Source of the DNA: Chrysomallon squamiferum
Lineage: Eukaryota; Mollusca; Gastropoda; Neomphalida; Peltospiridae
Direction of reading: 5' to 3'
DNA length: 64,000 bases
Assembly: GCA_012295275.1 (NCBI GenBank)
Contig: CM022667.1
Location: 12,929,038-12,993,037 of the forward strand
In this document: piece after piece, positions 51,111 to 63,784 of the stretch
How positions within the stretch are numbered: the stretch's first letter is position 1
How the letters are laid out: each line of letters opens with the position of its first letter
Made by a program: the position numbers and the translations under genes
The notes under the pieces: generated by a model
Told to the model about the DNA's origin: nothing
Databases searched by the model: none
What the model saw: only the letters and a program-made list of their open reading frames with translations

Positions 51111-51137
51111 ATTTTTTTTTTTTTTTTTTTTTTTTTT
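51111..51137. repeat. Poly-T run
   Basis: About 27 T residues. Confidence 0.95.
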
Positions 51138-52267
51138 AAACCATTTCAGCCATAAAATATATCAGCCTTGTAATGCTCACAAATGCATTTGTTCTTGTCA
51201 CATATACTTTACCTCGCAGGCACTAAAGTGTTGAATATTTGATTTGGAATGGCTCGCATTTCAATTCTGAAAATTCGAACTCCGTTCGCGAGGTCATTAC
51301 TAATTCAGTGCCGGAATGTCTTCGCTTTTTACGCAGTTATATGAAATCAAAGTGAAGACTTCACTCTTTAATTATTTTATTTATTTTATTTTTTTGTATG
51401 TTTGTTTTTATTTGGGTTTTTTCCCGCATTTTCATACAAAAGAACACTTAGACGCGCTAACGGGATCAAACAGAGCAACCGATTTTCAAGTGGTCGAACT
51501 AAACATGGCAGCCGACAGCATTGAGCGAAAAATGAGCTTCTCTGACCGTTTTTGATCAAAAGTGACAAACCCATCTTTCATATCAGCTAACAAACAAATC
51601 ACTCAAATGAAAAAAAGCAAAGAAAACACTTTCTCAACATATTCACTTCAAAAGATTGGCTTTGATTCAATGAAAGAACGTTAGTTGTAAATGATAAAGT
51701 TGACAGCGATTTTATTATGCATTTGGGACTATAAAATAATATAATTTACATGCCAAAATTACTACTACTACTATAATTAATTTTTTTTATTATTATTTTT
51801 TTTTTTTTATTGTTGTTGTTGTTGTTGTTTAATTTGTTACATTTATTTGTTTTAAACGTGTTAAGATATTGAAATGTTTTGAAACGAGAACAAACTGTCA
51901 AACACAGAAACGAAAGGTCGCGGCTAAAACGTGGACTTTGATCTTACGTTCAGATTCAAAGTAGGATTGACACATTCGTGCTAATTTTTCTGTTTCGCAC
52001 TTTTATATTTTTATAGTTATCATTCGTACTGCACGTATTAGAGAATAAAATAGTAGTATCAGATGACCTCTTTTTCACTTTAAAAAAAAATCCACAGGTT
52101 TTAAAATTTTATGTAACATTAATTTGTAAAATGGTTAATGTTTCGTCTTTTTTCTTTCTTTTTATCAGTACTTAATGGTATTAAAAATAAAAATGAAACA
52201 AGTACAGGATATTAACGTATTTTATATGACATATTTTACAGAAAGCTGAACATTAGCAAAAATTAAA

Positions 52268-52277
52268 AAAAAAATAA

Positions 52278-52326
<49 letters not shown>
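52268..52326. repeat. (AAT)n microsatellite
   Basis: AAT units with one AAAAAT interruption. Confidence 0.95.
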
Positions 52327-52526
52327 GTGATGATAATGATGATAATAATAAATATTAAGGATTCCTAGAAATGATTCACTATAACGTACAGTGCTCTTTT
52401 TAGTAAGAATATGCCCAAAATATAATTAGCTTTCGATTTCTAAAAAGGTCTTCTGAAGCACCACATTTTTCATCATCATCATTATTACTTTGTATTTGAT
52501 CTAATTTTTGTGAAGAAAGAAATGTT

Positions 52527-52532
52527 TTCGCG

Positions 52533-52579
<47 letters not shown>
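52527..52579. repeat. (CG)n-(CA)n microsatellite
   Basis: A short CGCGCACGCGCG stretch runs into about 20 CA units; alternating purine-pyrimidine of this kind favours Z-DNA. Confidence 0.95.
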
Positions 52580-52676
52580 CAAAAGTTCATTACGGGTAAA
52601 AATCTTGGCATACCAATAAATGTTTTTCATATGCCTGTGATAACAGGATCCGCAGCAGTTCAGGTATCTTTAGGTT

Positions 52677-53014
52677 TGTTTTTTTTTTTTTTTTTAAACT
52701 CTTTATAAATTATGAGTAAAGGTCAGATAAAAATATAATATAACAAGCTGACGAGTTATCTCACAATACCCCTGAAAAAAAAAAAAAAAAAAAAAAAATT
52801 ACTTCATCGGTCATTGCTCCGGTTTTATTTTATCAGATGTTTGAACAAAGATATCAGTATACACATTTTTTTTTATTATGTCACTGTGCTACCTTCTTTG
52901 AACGGTGAAAAAAAAAAAAAAAAAAAAAGTTCAGATGTCATCTGTCAACTCAGTACTGGACTTTTTTTTTGATAACTGCACTCGGCAATTTTTTTTTTTT
53001 TTTTTTTTTTTTTT
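52677..53014. repeat. Cluster of alternating poly-T and poly-A runs
   Basis: Runs at about 52677-52696 (T), 52776-52798 (A), 52908-52928 (A), 52961-52970 (T) and 52989-53014 (T), separated by 50-100 bases of unique sequence. Confidence 0.9.
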
Positions 53015-53042
53015 GTTGTTATCCTAACAGAGTTAGAGAAAA

Positions 53043-53043
<1 letters not shown>

Positions 53044-53106
<63 letters not shown>
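53044..53106. repeat. (GA)n microsatellite
   Basis: Pure GA run of about 30 units, 160 bases before the satellite. Confidence 0.97.
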
Positions 53107-53109
<3 letters not shown>

Positions 53110-53263
53110 AAACATATTTCACATAACAATGCAGGTATTTACGTTAATGCTGATGTTAGTACCACCGTTTCTATGAATACACTATTTATACAACCATCAC
53201 CGCAACCACAACCACAATTACAGTAACTACAACTACTACAACTTCTACAAACACAACTACTAC

Positions 53264-54982
53264 TTCTACTACTGCTACTACTACCAGTACTCATACTACT
53301 ATAGCTACATTTACTACACTACCACTGCTACTAGTTCTACTACTGCTACTACTACCAGTACTCATACTACTATAGCTACATTTACTACACTACCACTGCT
53401 ACTAGTTCTACTACTGCTACTACTACCAGTACTCATACTACTATAGCTACATTTACTACACTACCACTGCTACTAGTTCTACTACTGCTACTACTACCAG
53501 TACTCATACTACTATAGCTACATTTACTACACTACCACTGCTACTAGTTCTACTACTGCTACTACTACCAGTACTCATACTACTATAGCTACATTTACTA
53601 CACTACAACTGCTACTAGTTCTACTACTGCTACTACTACCAGTACTCATACTACTATAGCTACATTTACTACACTACAGCTGCTACTAGTTCTACTACTG
53701 CTACTACTACCAGTACTCATACTACTATAGCTACATTTACTACACTACCACTGCTACTAGTACCAGTCTCTACTACTGCTACTACTACGAGTACTCATAC
53801 TACTATAGCTACATTTACTACACTACCACACTACCACTGCTACTAGTTCTACTACTGCCACTACTACCAGTACTCATACTACTATAGCTACATTTACTAC
53901 ACTACCACACTACCACTGCTACTAGTTCTACTACTGCTACTACTACCAGTACTCATACTACTATAGCTACATTTACTACACTACCACACTACCACTGCTA
54001 CTAGTTCTACTACTGCTACTACTACCAGTACTCATACTACTATAGCTACATTTTACTACACCACCACTGCTACTAGTTCTACTACTACTACTAGTACTCA
54101 TACTACTATAGCTACATTTACTACACTACCACTGCTACTAGTTCTACTACTGCTACTACTACCAGTACTCATACTACTATAGCTACATTTACTACACTAC
54201 CACTGCTACTAGTTCTACTACTGCTACTACTACGAGTACTCATACTACTATAGCTACATTTACTACACTACCACACTACCACTGCTACTAGTTCTACTAC
54301 TGCTACTACTACGAGTACTCATACTACTATAGCTACATTTACTACACTACCACACTACCACTGCTACTAGTTCTACTACTGCTACTACTACGAGTACTCA
54401 TACTACTATAGCTACATTTACTACACTACCACACTACCACTGCTACTAGTTCTACTACTGCTACTACTACCAGTACTCATACTACTGCTACTACTACCAG
54501 TACTCATACTACTATAGCTACATTTACTACACTACCACACTACCACTGCTACTAGTTCTACTACTGCTACTACTACCAGTACTCATACTACTATAGCTAC
54601 ATTTACTACACTACCACACTACCACTGCTACTAGTTCTACTACTGCTACTACTACCAGTACTCATACTACTATAGCTACATTTACTACACTACCACTGCT
54701 ACTAGTTCTACTACTACTACTAGTACTCATACTACTATAGCTACATTTACTACACTACCACTGCTACTAGTTCTACTACTGCTACTACTACCAGTACTCA
54801 TACTACTATAGCTACATTTACTACACTACCACACTACCACTGCTACTAGTTCTACTACTGCCACTACTACCAGTACTCATACTACTATAGCTACATTTAC
54901 TACACTACCACTGCTACTAGTTCTACTACTGCTACTACTACCAGTACTCATACTACTATAGCTATATTTACTACTACTACTA
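53264..54982. repeat. Satellite array, 71/79-bp monomers, about 23 copies
   Basis: Every monomer contains ACTAGTTCTACTACTGCTAC, then CCAGTACTCATACTACTATAG and CTACATTTACTACACTACCA. Most monomers are 71 bp; many carry an 8-bp CACACTAC-type insertion (79 bp) and two are shortened. Copies are nearly identical. Both edges grade into imperfect ACT/ACA trinucleotide sequence, from which the monomer probably arose. Confidence 0.95.
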
Positions 54983-55108
54983 GTACTCATTATACTGTTT
55001 CTACATTTACTACTACTGCTAGTACTTTGATGTTGTACTACTACCTAGTAGTAGTACTCACACAACTATTGATACATTTACTACAACCACTGCTACTACT
55101 TCAACTAT

Positions 55109-55164
<56 letters not shown>

Positions 55165-55166
55165 TT
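54983..55166. repeat. Degenerate satellite edge and (TAC)n microsatellite
   Basis: Diverged CTACATTTACTACTACTGC-like pieces, then about 18 pure TAC units at 55110-55164. Confidence 0.9.
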
Positions 55167-55450
55167 AATGCTGCAACACAAACAACAACTCCTACTATTA
55201 ATAATGATAATTATAGAGCAAAGTGAACCTGATCAGGCAATGAGAAACTGCAGAGTATGAATAAAAAAAGAATGGGCAAAAATCCTTTTCACTCTGTTGT
55301 TGTTTTCGACTGATCTGTTGACACAAATAAATAAATAAATAAATGACTCTCTGTCGCTGTACTCAATTTACTTAAGCATTAGAACCAAAACGGCAAAGCT
55401 ACAGCATCCGTTTATGACTGTTAAGTAGTTTTATACAGTTTTATACAGTC

Positions 55451-55451
<1 letters not shown>

Positions 55452-55482
<31 letters not shown>
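55452..55482. repeat. (TA)n microsatellite
   Basis: About 15 TA units. Confidence 0.95.
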
Positions 55483-55485
<3 letters not shown>

Positions 55486-55720
55486 CTTCCGCATCGTTTT
55501 CTTTTTCCATGTTAATATTTCATTTTGTAATTATATACTAAGATTTATTTATTTATTTATTTATTTTACAGTATTTTATTTTAATAAAATTCCCTCGCCA
55601 CCCCAAAAGAGTTCTTCATTAGGTTCATCACAAACATCAACATCAACATTGACATCGTGATACTCATTATGATCATTGGTGTGATACAACGTCACCACTG
55701 CTGGTAACAATATTAATAAT

Positions 55721-55822
55721 GACAGTAATAACAGCAGCAGCAGCAGCAACAACAACCACAATAACAATAGTAATAATAATAACAACGACAACAACAACAA
55801 CAACAACAATAACAATAATAAT
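55721..55822. repeat. (AGC)n/(AAC)n/(AAT)n trinucleotide tract
   Basis: Five AGC units, then mixed AAC and AAT units. Confidence 0.92.
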
Positions 55823-56560
55823 AAAGTCTAAAGCGTGTTGTGGAACTGGAGTTTGCCACTCATTTTGAACTTTGTTTCTAAAGTTTGACGTGCAAGTACG
55901 CTCATATCTAACAGCTGACGGTAGACGGGTTCAAATGATACTCGGGTATCAAATCATAATATGCGCGAGTACTTTATACGTGCATCCAAACGTAAATATA
56001 TGACATTAGTTAAAATAATACGTGGCTTACAAAGCTATAAATTTAGAAATATGGAAATCGAAATTTCCCGGGAAATATTTCCCGTATTGGTATATAAATA
56101 ATTCTCTGAATAATTTTGAATAATTTAATTACATCCTGGTTGTTCTCGAGGAAATGAACACGGGAACAAAGGTCGTGGTGGTGTAGCGCATGCCCACACG
56201 AAATCCGTCAATGCTGCCTGCAAAATAAACCTGTTTATATTTAATCTGATTTTTGTTGAACGGATTTCTCTCTCTCTCTCTGTGTGTGTGGATTAATTAT
56301 ATCGAAAAATTACAACCCCCCCCCCAATAGTTTTAGACTTTGCACCCATCAAGACGTTGTTTATCTAGGTTGCTGAACTTTTAACCTATATAACTTACGA
56401 TTTTGTCACTGATTTTATTTGACAATAGTCACTAACTAATTTTCATTTATAGTAATATTTCTTAATTAAAATGAGGAAGGTTTTAATAATTAAGCACTGG
56501 AAATACGCGTGTAAAAGATACTGTAGTAAACACAATCCTCGCTTGATGACACCAAATGGT

Positions 56561-56792
56561 CACGTGTATTTGTTGTTATTTTAGGAGTGTAACCACGCCT
56601 CTAATATCTGATTGGTTCCTCTGTGAAAAGTTTCTTTTCATTGGCGAAAGTGCACGTGATGCTTACTTCATCGGATTTTTTTCTCCATGATTGTTTTTCT
56701 CAAAAGCTCTTGGCCTATTTATTGCAGAAGTTAATGTTTGGAGGTTCGAAGAACATTACTTATACGTGCGGACAAAACTTAAAGAATTAATA
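56561..56792 (+). promoter_or_regulatory. Probable MYLIP promoter and 5' leader
   Basis: Within 100 bases there are two CACGTG E-boxes (56561-56566, 56653-56658), two ATTGG inverted CCAAT boxes (56611-56615, 56640-56644) and a CCACGCC KLF-like box (56593-56599). The segment is CpG-containing, as expected of an unmethylated promoter. The leader carries two out-of-frame ATGs, at 56687 and 56734. A TTTATTGCAG at 56719-56728 could instead be a splice acceptor from a 5' exon. The transcription start is not placed. Confidence 0.5.
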
Positions 56793-56879
56793 ATGTGGTG
56801 TTTTGTGTCGCAACTGAATTCTGTTGTTTTGGAGATCGAAGTTGATCCGAGAGCTGATGGGCAATTGTGCTTAGATAAG
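56793..56879 (+). CDS. MYLIP: MYLIP exon 1
   Basis: 29 codons, phase 0, donor gtaatt. [20 protein letters not shown] aligns with the start of vertebrate MYLIP; C29-proximal LDK precedes VCEQLGII in exon 2. Confidence 0.92.
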
Positions 56880-57350
56880 GTAATTTTATGCCGGTAGCTT
56901 TTGATGTTAAATAAATCAGATATTTTGAGTTTAACATTTTAATAGGTGATTAGAATGACATTTTTGTTTATCGTTAAAACGACTGTAAATAGATATAAGA
57001 CGAAGTCGAATTGCATCCCTTTATTTTAGCAGAAATTTGCTGCAATTTCTTTGTTTACACGATCAGCTGTTTGTCAAATGGAAAACAAAATGGCGGCGAT
57101 GGGTCAAAGTCCAGTTTTATTCCATTACCGTAAAGCACTAAGAAATAAAATAAAAAATGGCCATACTGTAGGGCATTATTGGAAATGAACAAAGAATACA
57201 AAAATTAAGAATTAATGTTTAGTTAATACTACATATACTAATGATTTCGAAACGGCCAGATATTTTGAAAAAACGAACAGAGAACAAAATCATTTTGTTT
57301 TTCTTAGAGTTCCACAAAGGATTTCGATGGAAAGGTGAATGACCTAAACT

Positions 57351-57388
<38 letters not shown>

Positions 57389-60058
57389 AAAAAAAAAGAA
57401 AAAAAAAAAAAAAGAAATGCAATGATAATATATTAATAAATAAAAATATTTTAATAGATTTCATTTGCTGTATTTATTGTCAAATGAAGAAAAAATCCAT
57501 TTCATTAATAACTTAAGTGTACTGAAATTAAAAAAAGAGGTAGTAAATACAAAAAGTACCCCACATTTTTTACATTATTAACAACCAATAGTCAATTAAA
57601 ATAATGCTGGAAGGATTCCATTAGTTCGGTTTTGATTTCACTTGAAGTAAACTGGTTAATTTATTTTTATATTTTTATTTTTATTTGTGATGTGGTGTTT
57701 GTGAAAACACCATGACTACTTATTTTATGGGTCTTTAGAAGTTGATCAACAAAATTAAACGATCTGAAATGACAAACCATAAAAGTGAAACAAACGTGTT
57801 AACTTGATTTCAGTTCAGTGGTTAGGTCACAGATGTCAAAGATTGGTAGGTATGAGGATCAAATCACTAAGCCAGCTTCCAGCCAGAGCTTTTTTCGACA
57901 ATATCTGATCACCAGGCTGTCATGTCAGGCTCTAAACCATTGTGCTGGCACATAAATAGTTTAGGCAGAAGAAATAATAATAATTATTATTATTATGTTT
58001 TTAAATTGCAGATTTTTCTCTATTTTAAAAAACATTAACATTGTCATTACTTCAGCACTATTTCAAAATTTAAATCTCATTAAGATTCTGCTGAAGTTTC
58101 CATCTGTGGAAATTAGCTGTTTAGAACAACTACAACTGTTTCTTTGAAAATTTACTGATAAATAAATAATTGTGTGAAAAATTACATTGTGAAATCTTAA
58201 AATTTCTTGTGTTTTTATCCAAAGTCTCAAAAACTGAAATCTTTAAAAGTATTGAAGGGATATTTCATGATCAATAATACATTAAAATTTTGCTTAATGC
58301 TTTGTAGGAACAACATAGTAAGTCTTTATGTTACTTACTAGACAAAAGTGATGAGTGAAAAGTGGTCATACAAATTTTAACTTTTGATTTTTGATTTTTG
58401 ATACACAGATGGGGAGAATTTTGTTTTCAATCTTTTGGTTTATTGGTGTCACTAATATTTAATAACAGGTCAGTCATGCAAATAGAAATGTTTCATGATG
58501 TGTTAGAATTGTTCAGCAGCTGTTTTTGAAATGTGCACAGCAGTTCATGGTATGATGATGCTAAATAAAATGTTAATTCATAATAGATACAGTAATGGAC
58601 ATGAAATAAAAACTGAACATTTGCTTAGGAAGATATGACTGTCCATGAATATGCATTTTGCACTTGTGAAAATCTCAAGGATTCTTAATTAAATTTAAAC
58701 CTAATCCTTTTTCATTGTGCACCATTCTACACAAGGCCAGCAGCAATACATAAAATTGTGATCATTATAACAATTTATTAATTTAATTCACATTGTAAAT
58801 ATGCTATTTTAAGCTTACGGCAGTCTATATTGCATTTATTAAAACATTATTTTGTTATGTCTAGTGATAGGAAAAACTATTGAACAAACAACAACCACAA
58901 CAGTTTTTTTTTATAATCTGTACAGTTTTTGTAGGTCCTAAAGTAAGATAATGGATTGCATTTTAATTGTAAAGTATTTTTTTTTTTTTTGAGACTTGTA
59001 TTTATTTGATCATGCATTTTTTTTTTCTTACTAAAAATAAGGTATGAATGTTCTTGCTTTGTTGAGCATTACAGATTATTAAACGTACATCAAGAAGATT
59101 TGAACCAAGATCCTCATCTTGAAAAATCCAGTATTCCACCAGATAAACTTAATATGAAAATTGCAAAATGAATACTTCACACATCCATTTTATTTATTCA
59201 GTTTTTGTTTTTTTTTTTTTGTCATTAACAACACTTCATAACCTAAATCTATTACATATTTAAATTGTTATTTTTCATGTTTTAATTTCAGGTATGTGAA
59301 CAGTTAGGAATTATTGAAACAGACTACTTCGGCCTGCAATATCGAAGTAGCAAGGGGGAGACACTCTGGTTGAATCTCAGGAATCGTATTGCCCACCAGG
59401 TGACAGGACCAGCCCCACACAGGCTGCAACTGCGAGTGAAATTCTTTGTTCAGCCACATTACATTCTTCAAGATGCTACCAGGTAACAGTCACTTGTTTG
59501 TTTATTTACTTATTTACTTAAAAACTTCCTTAATATTTATAGTTAACTAAAAAAAAATATGAAGAATGTTGTAATGCACTTGTTGTATCAGCAGATTCAG
59601 TTCTTATGAGAGCACCCTTAGTATTATATTCCATTCCAATCCTAATCCCATAACTTGTGTATTAAAAATTATGGCTAGCTGCAAGGCAAGAAATCCCTAG
59701 ATATTAACAATGAAATTTTTAAAAAGTGTTTTAATGAATAAGATCCTGTTATTACCCCCTGAGGAAAATGAAAGGAAATGTTTTTGTGTCGTGCTGTAAG
59801 ATATATAATTTTAAAAACAGAAATACAGAAATTAACGTACACCAATGATCAATATTTGAACTTTAGTTTTCCTTTACTTTTGAATCTAAATAACATTTTA
59901 TTTCATAGATCTCCATGGGGTATAGTTAATTGTGATTGCCACTGGGGTATTCAAGCATCTTTCACTACATGTAGTTCCTGATTTGTTACTTATTTGTTAC
60001 TAGCTTACTATGGTTTTCAGATCTTCATATGTATGTGTGTGGGTGATATATATTTTTT

Positions 60059-60114
<56 letters not shown>

Positions 60115-62216
60115 CAAGGTCAATAAGGCAAAATTTTACTTGTTTTATTACTTTTTAATTGCATTGCATTTTATTATTACCAATGTTTTCATTAGTTTTA
60201 ATATTATTGGCTTATTATTATTATTTTCACTGTTTCTTCGTTAGTCGTAATGTTGTTATTTCTGCATTTAATGTTAAAACAACATCTAACATTTACACAG
60301 GTCTGGTGTAAGTATTAGATAACAATAGATATGATGTGAGGTAATCTAGTTTATTCGGTCAATAGCACAAACAGAGATATGATGTGAGATAATCTAGTTT
60401 ATTCAACAGATAACATAATAACAGATGGAAGATAATGTATAGCATGAGATGATCTAATTTATTTAATAAATGACTGATCATGAACTGAAAAAAAATATTA
60501 TACTGTTAAAAAAAACTTTCCGATCAAAGTTCATCATAAGTGAGATATTTGACCTTGACATTCAAGTGTGACATTGTAACGATTATAAAGTACATTTAGA
60601 CTGGTGTTTGGTTTCATGTACCTGTCAAAGATTTTCACTGAACTCATTCTCACAGCATCAGCAGTGTACTATAAAAAGATTATATGTAAACAAAAAACAA
60701 CAACATTTAAATTTTAAATTTAAATTCTTATTTTGTTTGTTAGTCACTAATAAAATGCTGTACATATCATCTGGTGTTAGTTATTTTACGGTCAAGTAAC
60801 TTGTACTTAAACTGTGTTAGTTATTAAATATATAAACGGTTACGTTCAACTTAACAGTCTTTAACATTAAAATATATGGAGTTTTAATTTTATTTTGCAT
60901 ATTGTCAAAACTGAATGCTCGCATTCATAAAATACTTAAATATTATAACAGATAGAAACAGATTTAAAAGCTGGAAAACTTTGCTGGCAACCCAGACGTG
61001 TATGTTGTATTATTTGATCAAAAAATTGATTTACAGCTGATACAGAATAAAACACAATTTTTTGTTTTTAAAGCAAACTTTAAAAAAATAGCATTTGTTT
61101 TAACTCTTTCAGTGTATTTGTAATGAAATTTATTTGAAATATTTGGGTGGTAAAATTCTTATTTCATTTAACAACAGATATTGGAATATTTTATTTATAT
61201 TTTAAAAAATATATTATTGAAATGAATAAACCATCTGAAACAAAATGAAAAGTTCACAGAAAAAAGTAACAAATTACTGTGTAAGACATCAAACATTTTC
61301 ATTAGAAGATTTAATTTGATTACTGGGAAAAGTCTGATGATCAAACAAAAAAAAACAACAAAAAAACAAACAAACAAAATTCTTTTTCCCAACCACAAAA
61401 TATATCCTTGAACTGGTGTTCCATTTTGAATCACCACATTTTTTAGGTACTCAGATTTTTTTATCCCCATTTGGTATAATATCATTTATCTTTAGAACTG
61501 CAGAAACTACTGGTGCTCTTTGTCTTAGTGTAGCTGTTAATATCATTATAAAAGTTACTATTACACCTGTTACTTACTTCATTTGTTACTACTGCCATTA
61601 CCATCACCACTCTGCTCACCTATTATTAGTATTATTACTGCTGTTGCTGCTACTATCACCATTCTACTCTGCTACTACTGCTACTACTACCATCACCACA
61701 ACAACAACTACTACAGTACTATTATTTTTATTACTTGTGTTATTAATAATAACTTATTATTATTTTTCAGACATCAGTTTTATTTACAAGTCAAACATGA
61801 CCTGCAGTCTGGGATTCTTGAGGTTACCAATGATGACCAGGTAGCACAGATTGTGGCTTTGATGGCATATGTAGAGTATGGAGACCCAGTGAAGAACTGT
61901 TACCAACAGAATCTCTACCGTCTTTTACTTCACGGCCTGGCAGAGCCCACTGGAAAGCTTCTTAGTGACATTAACAACATCCATCTTCGCTTGATTGGCA
62001 CATCGACTTCAGGGGCTGAATACCGTCTTCTACAGGAAGCTGCTCAGCTAGAGCATTATGGGACAGAGTATCACGAGGCCAGAATTCGATCTGGCGATGC
62101 AGTGAACATTGGGGTTGGACCGAAAGGAATTTTCATACACAATCAACGCACTAATGAGGTGGAAACGTAAGTGTGTGGTAGATTGGGAGATAGAACTGAT
62201 TGTAATTGTTAAGCAG

Positions 62217-62255
<39 letters not shown>

Positions 62256-63751
62256 ACATGTATGTATGTTTGATTTTCCTCAGAATTTCTCATAGTCTGA
62301 AACCAGCTTGTTTTTAGGTGATGCTAAGAATCAAAACATGGAATACTCAAATTATTTACTTTTTTTTTTTAAAATCCCAGAATAATAGAATTGACAAATA
62401 AACCAGCTGTGTTTTTGAACTAAACAGAAAGTTAACTATGATAAATTTTTTTTTTTTTTTTTTTTCTGTCTTAAGATTGCTCAAACTAACTTTTTTTTTT
62501 TAATACTGTTTTAACAATGACTAATAGATATTCAACTGTACATATTTTAAGCATATAGGAAAGAGACTACAAAAGATTTTATCAATGTATTATTATTATT
62601 ACTATTATTATTATTATTATTATTATTATTTTATTTTTGTTTGTCCTTTTAGGATTGCCTATCCACTCATTCAGATGGCCACCCATGTAATCAAACAAGT
62701 CATCCTCAGAGTTTTCAACGAAGCCGGTGATCCCAACATTCCACTAATTTTCAAACTCACGAGTGTCTCTGCTGCCAACGCGCTGTACCGCTGCGTCACT
62801 GAGATGCACTCGTTCTACCGATGCGATACGGTACGCGATGACGTATCATCACAGTATAGCAGAGATCTGAAAGGGACGTTAATATCACTGTTCTACGAAA
62901 ACACATCACTTGGTAAGTAAGGTTTATAATATGTTTGTTTTTTTACGAAAATTGTAATAAATGTGTAATTTTCTTTGTTTTTCTTCGATATTTTGTGAAA
63001 ATCATATATTGTGTCGTGTCTGATCTTTTTTTTTTAATTTAACATTATTTTTGTTACGTTTGTTTTTTATGTTTTATGAAAATACATTATTGTGTGTGAT
63101 TATTTTCATATACATACACACACACACACAGAGATGCACACACATACATACATACATACACATACATACATACAGTTACATACTCTTCTTACAGTGTTAA
63201 ACAAATGGCTAGATAATTGTTAACAGCTTGGTAACAATAATGTTGTTTTTTTTGGTTTTATTCAGGCTATATAGAAATTATTATGAGCAAAAACAGATTA
63301 TTCCTCTGAGAAAATTACATATGTTGTCAATAGTGATTACATAAGAGCATTATAAAATGTGTAACACATGTATTAATGTGTAATTTTTCTTGGTTGAATA
63401 ACACTAAGCTAATATCATATAAAACGATAGGGGGTGTAGTATACATTAAAAATGTTTAAATAAATTATTATATTTTTGATTGTGCTGAAATGTCTGCCAG
63501 TAAAATATAAATCATTGAGTTGCCAAACATATTTTATATTTTTAGAGAAATTGATAAAGGGAGACGAATCTAATAATAGGGATATTAAAAAAAAAAAAAA
63601 AACTAACAACTGTCAAAATGATTTTAATTGTTGTTAACAAAGGGAAATAACTCTTGTGTAACTGCTGCTGCTATTATTATTACTACTACTGTTACTACTA
63701 CTACTATTGTTAAAACTACTACTGCTGTTACAACTATTATTACCACTGCTG

Positions 63752-63784
<33 letters not shown>

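Larger units (their letters stand above)
56880..59291 (+). other. MYLIP intron 1
   Basis: CpG remains present to about 57340, then nearly disappears. Contains AAAATGGCGGCGATGG at 57087-57102, a 65-base interrupted poly-A at 57352-57416, and two tRNA-like relics (57817-57865 and, on the minus strand, 59088-59150). Confidence 0.7.
59483..61770 (+). other. MYLIP intron 2
   Basis: Holds (CA)n at 60066-60111, a three-copy diverged repeat at about 60326-60475, and a cryptic trinucleotide tract (61555-61765) that ends at the exon 3 acceptor. No other gene seen. Confidence 0.7.

Noticed and set aside
51316-51555. Open frame ending MAADSIERKMSFSDRF, with a reasonable start context at 51506
   Set aside because: Sixteen residues then a stop; no donor site, no recognised family. 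Unique DNA, but no support for a gene.
55027-55260. Leu-rich open frame at the end of the satellite
   Set aside because: Product of the (TAC)n array; no signal peptide or membrane protein logic beyond poly-Leu.
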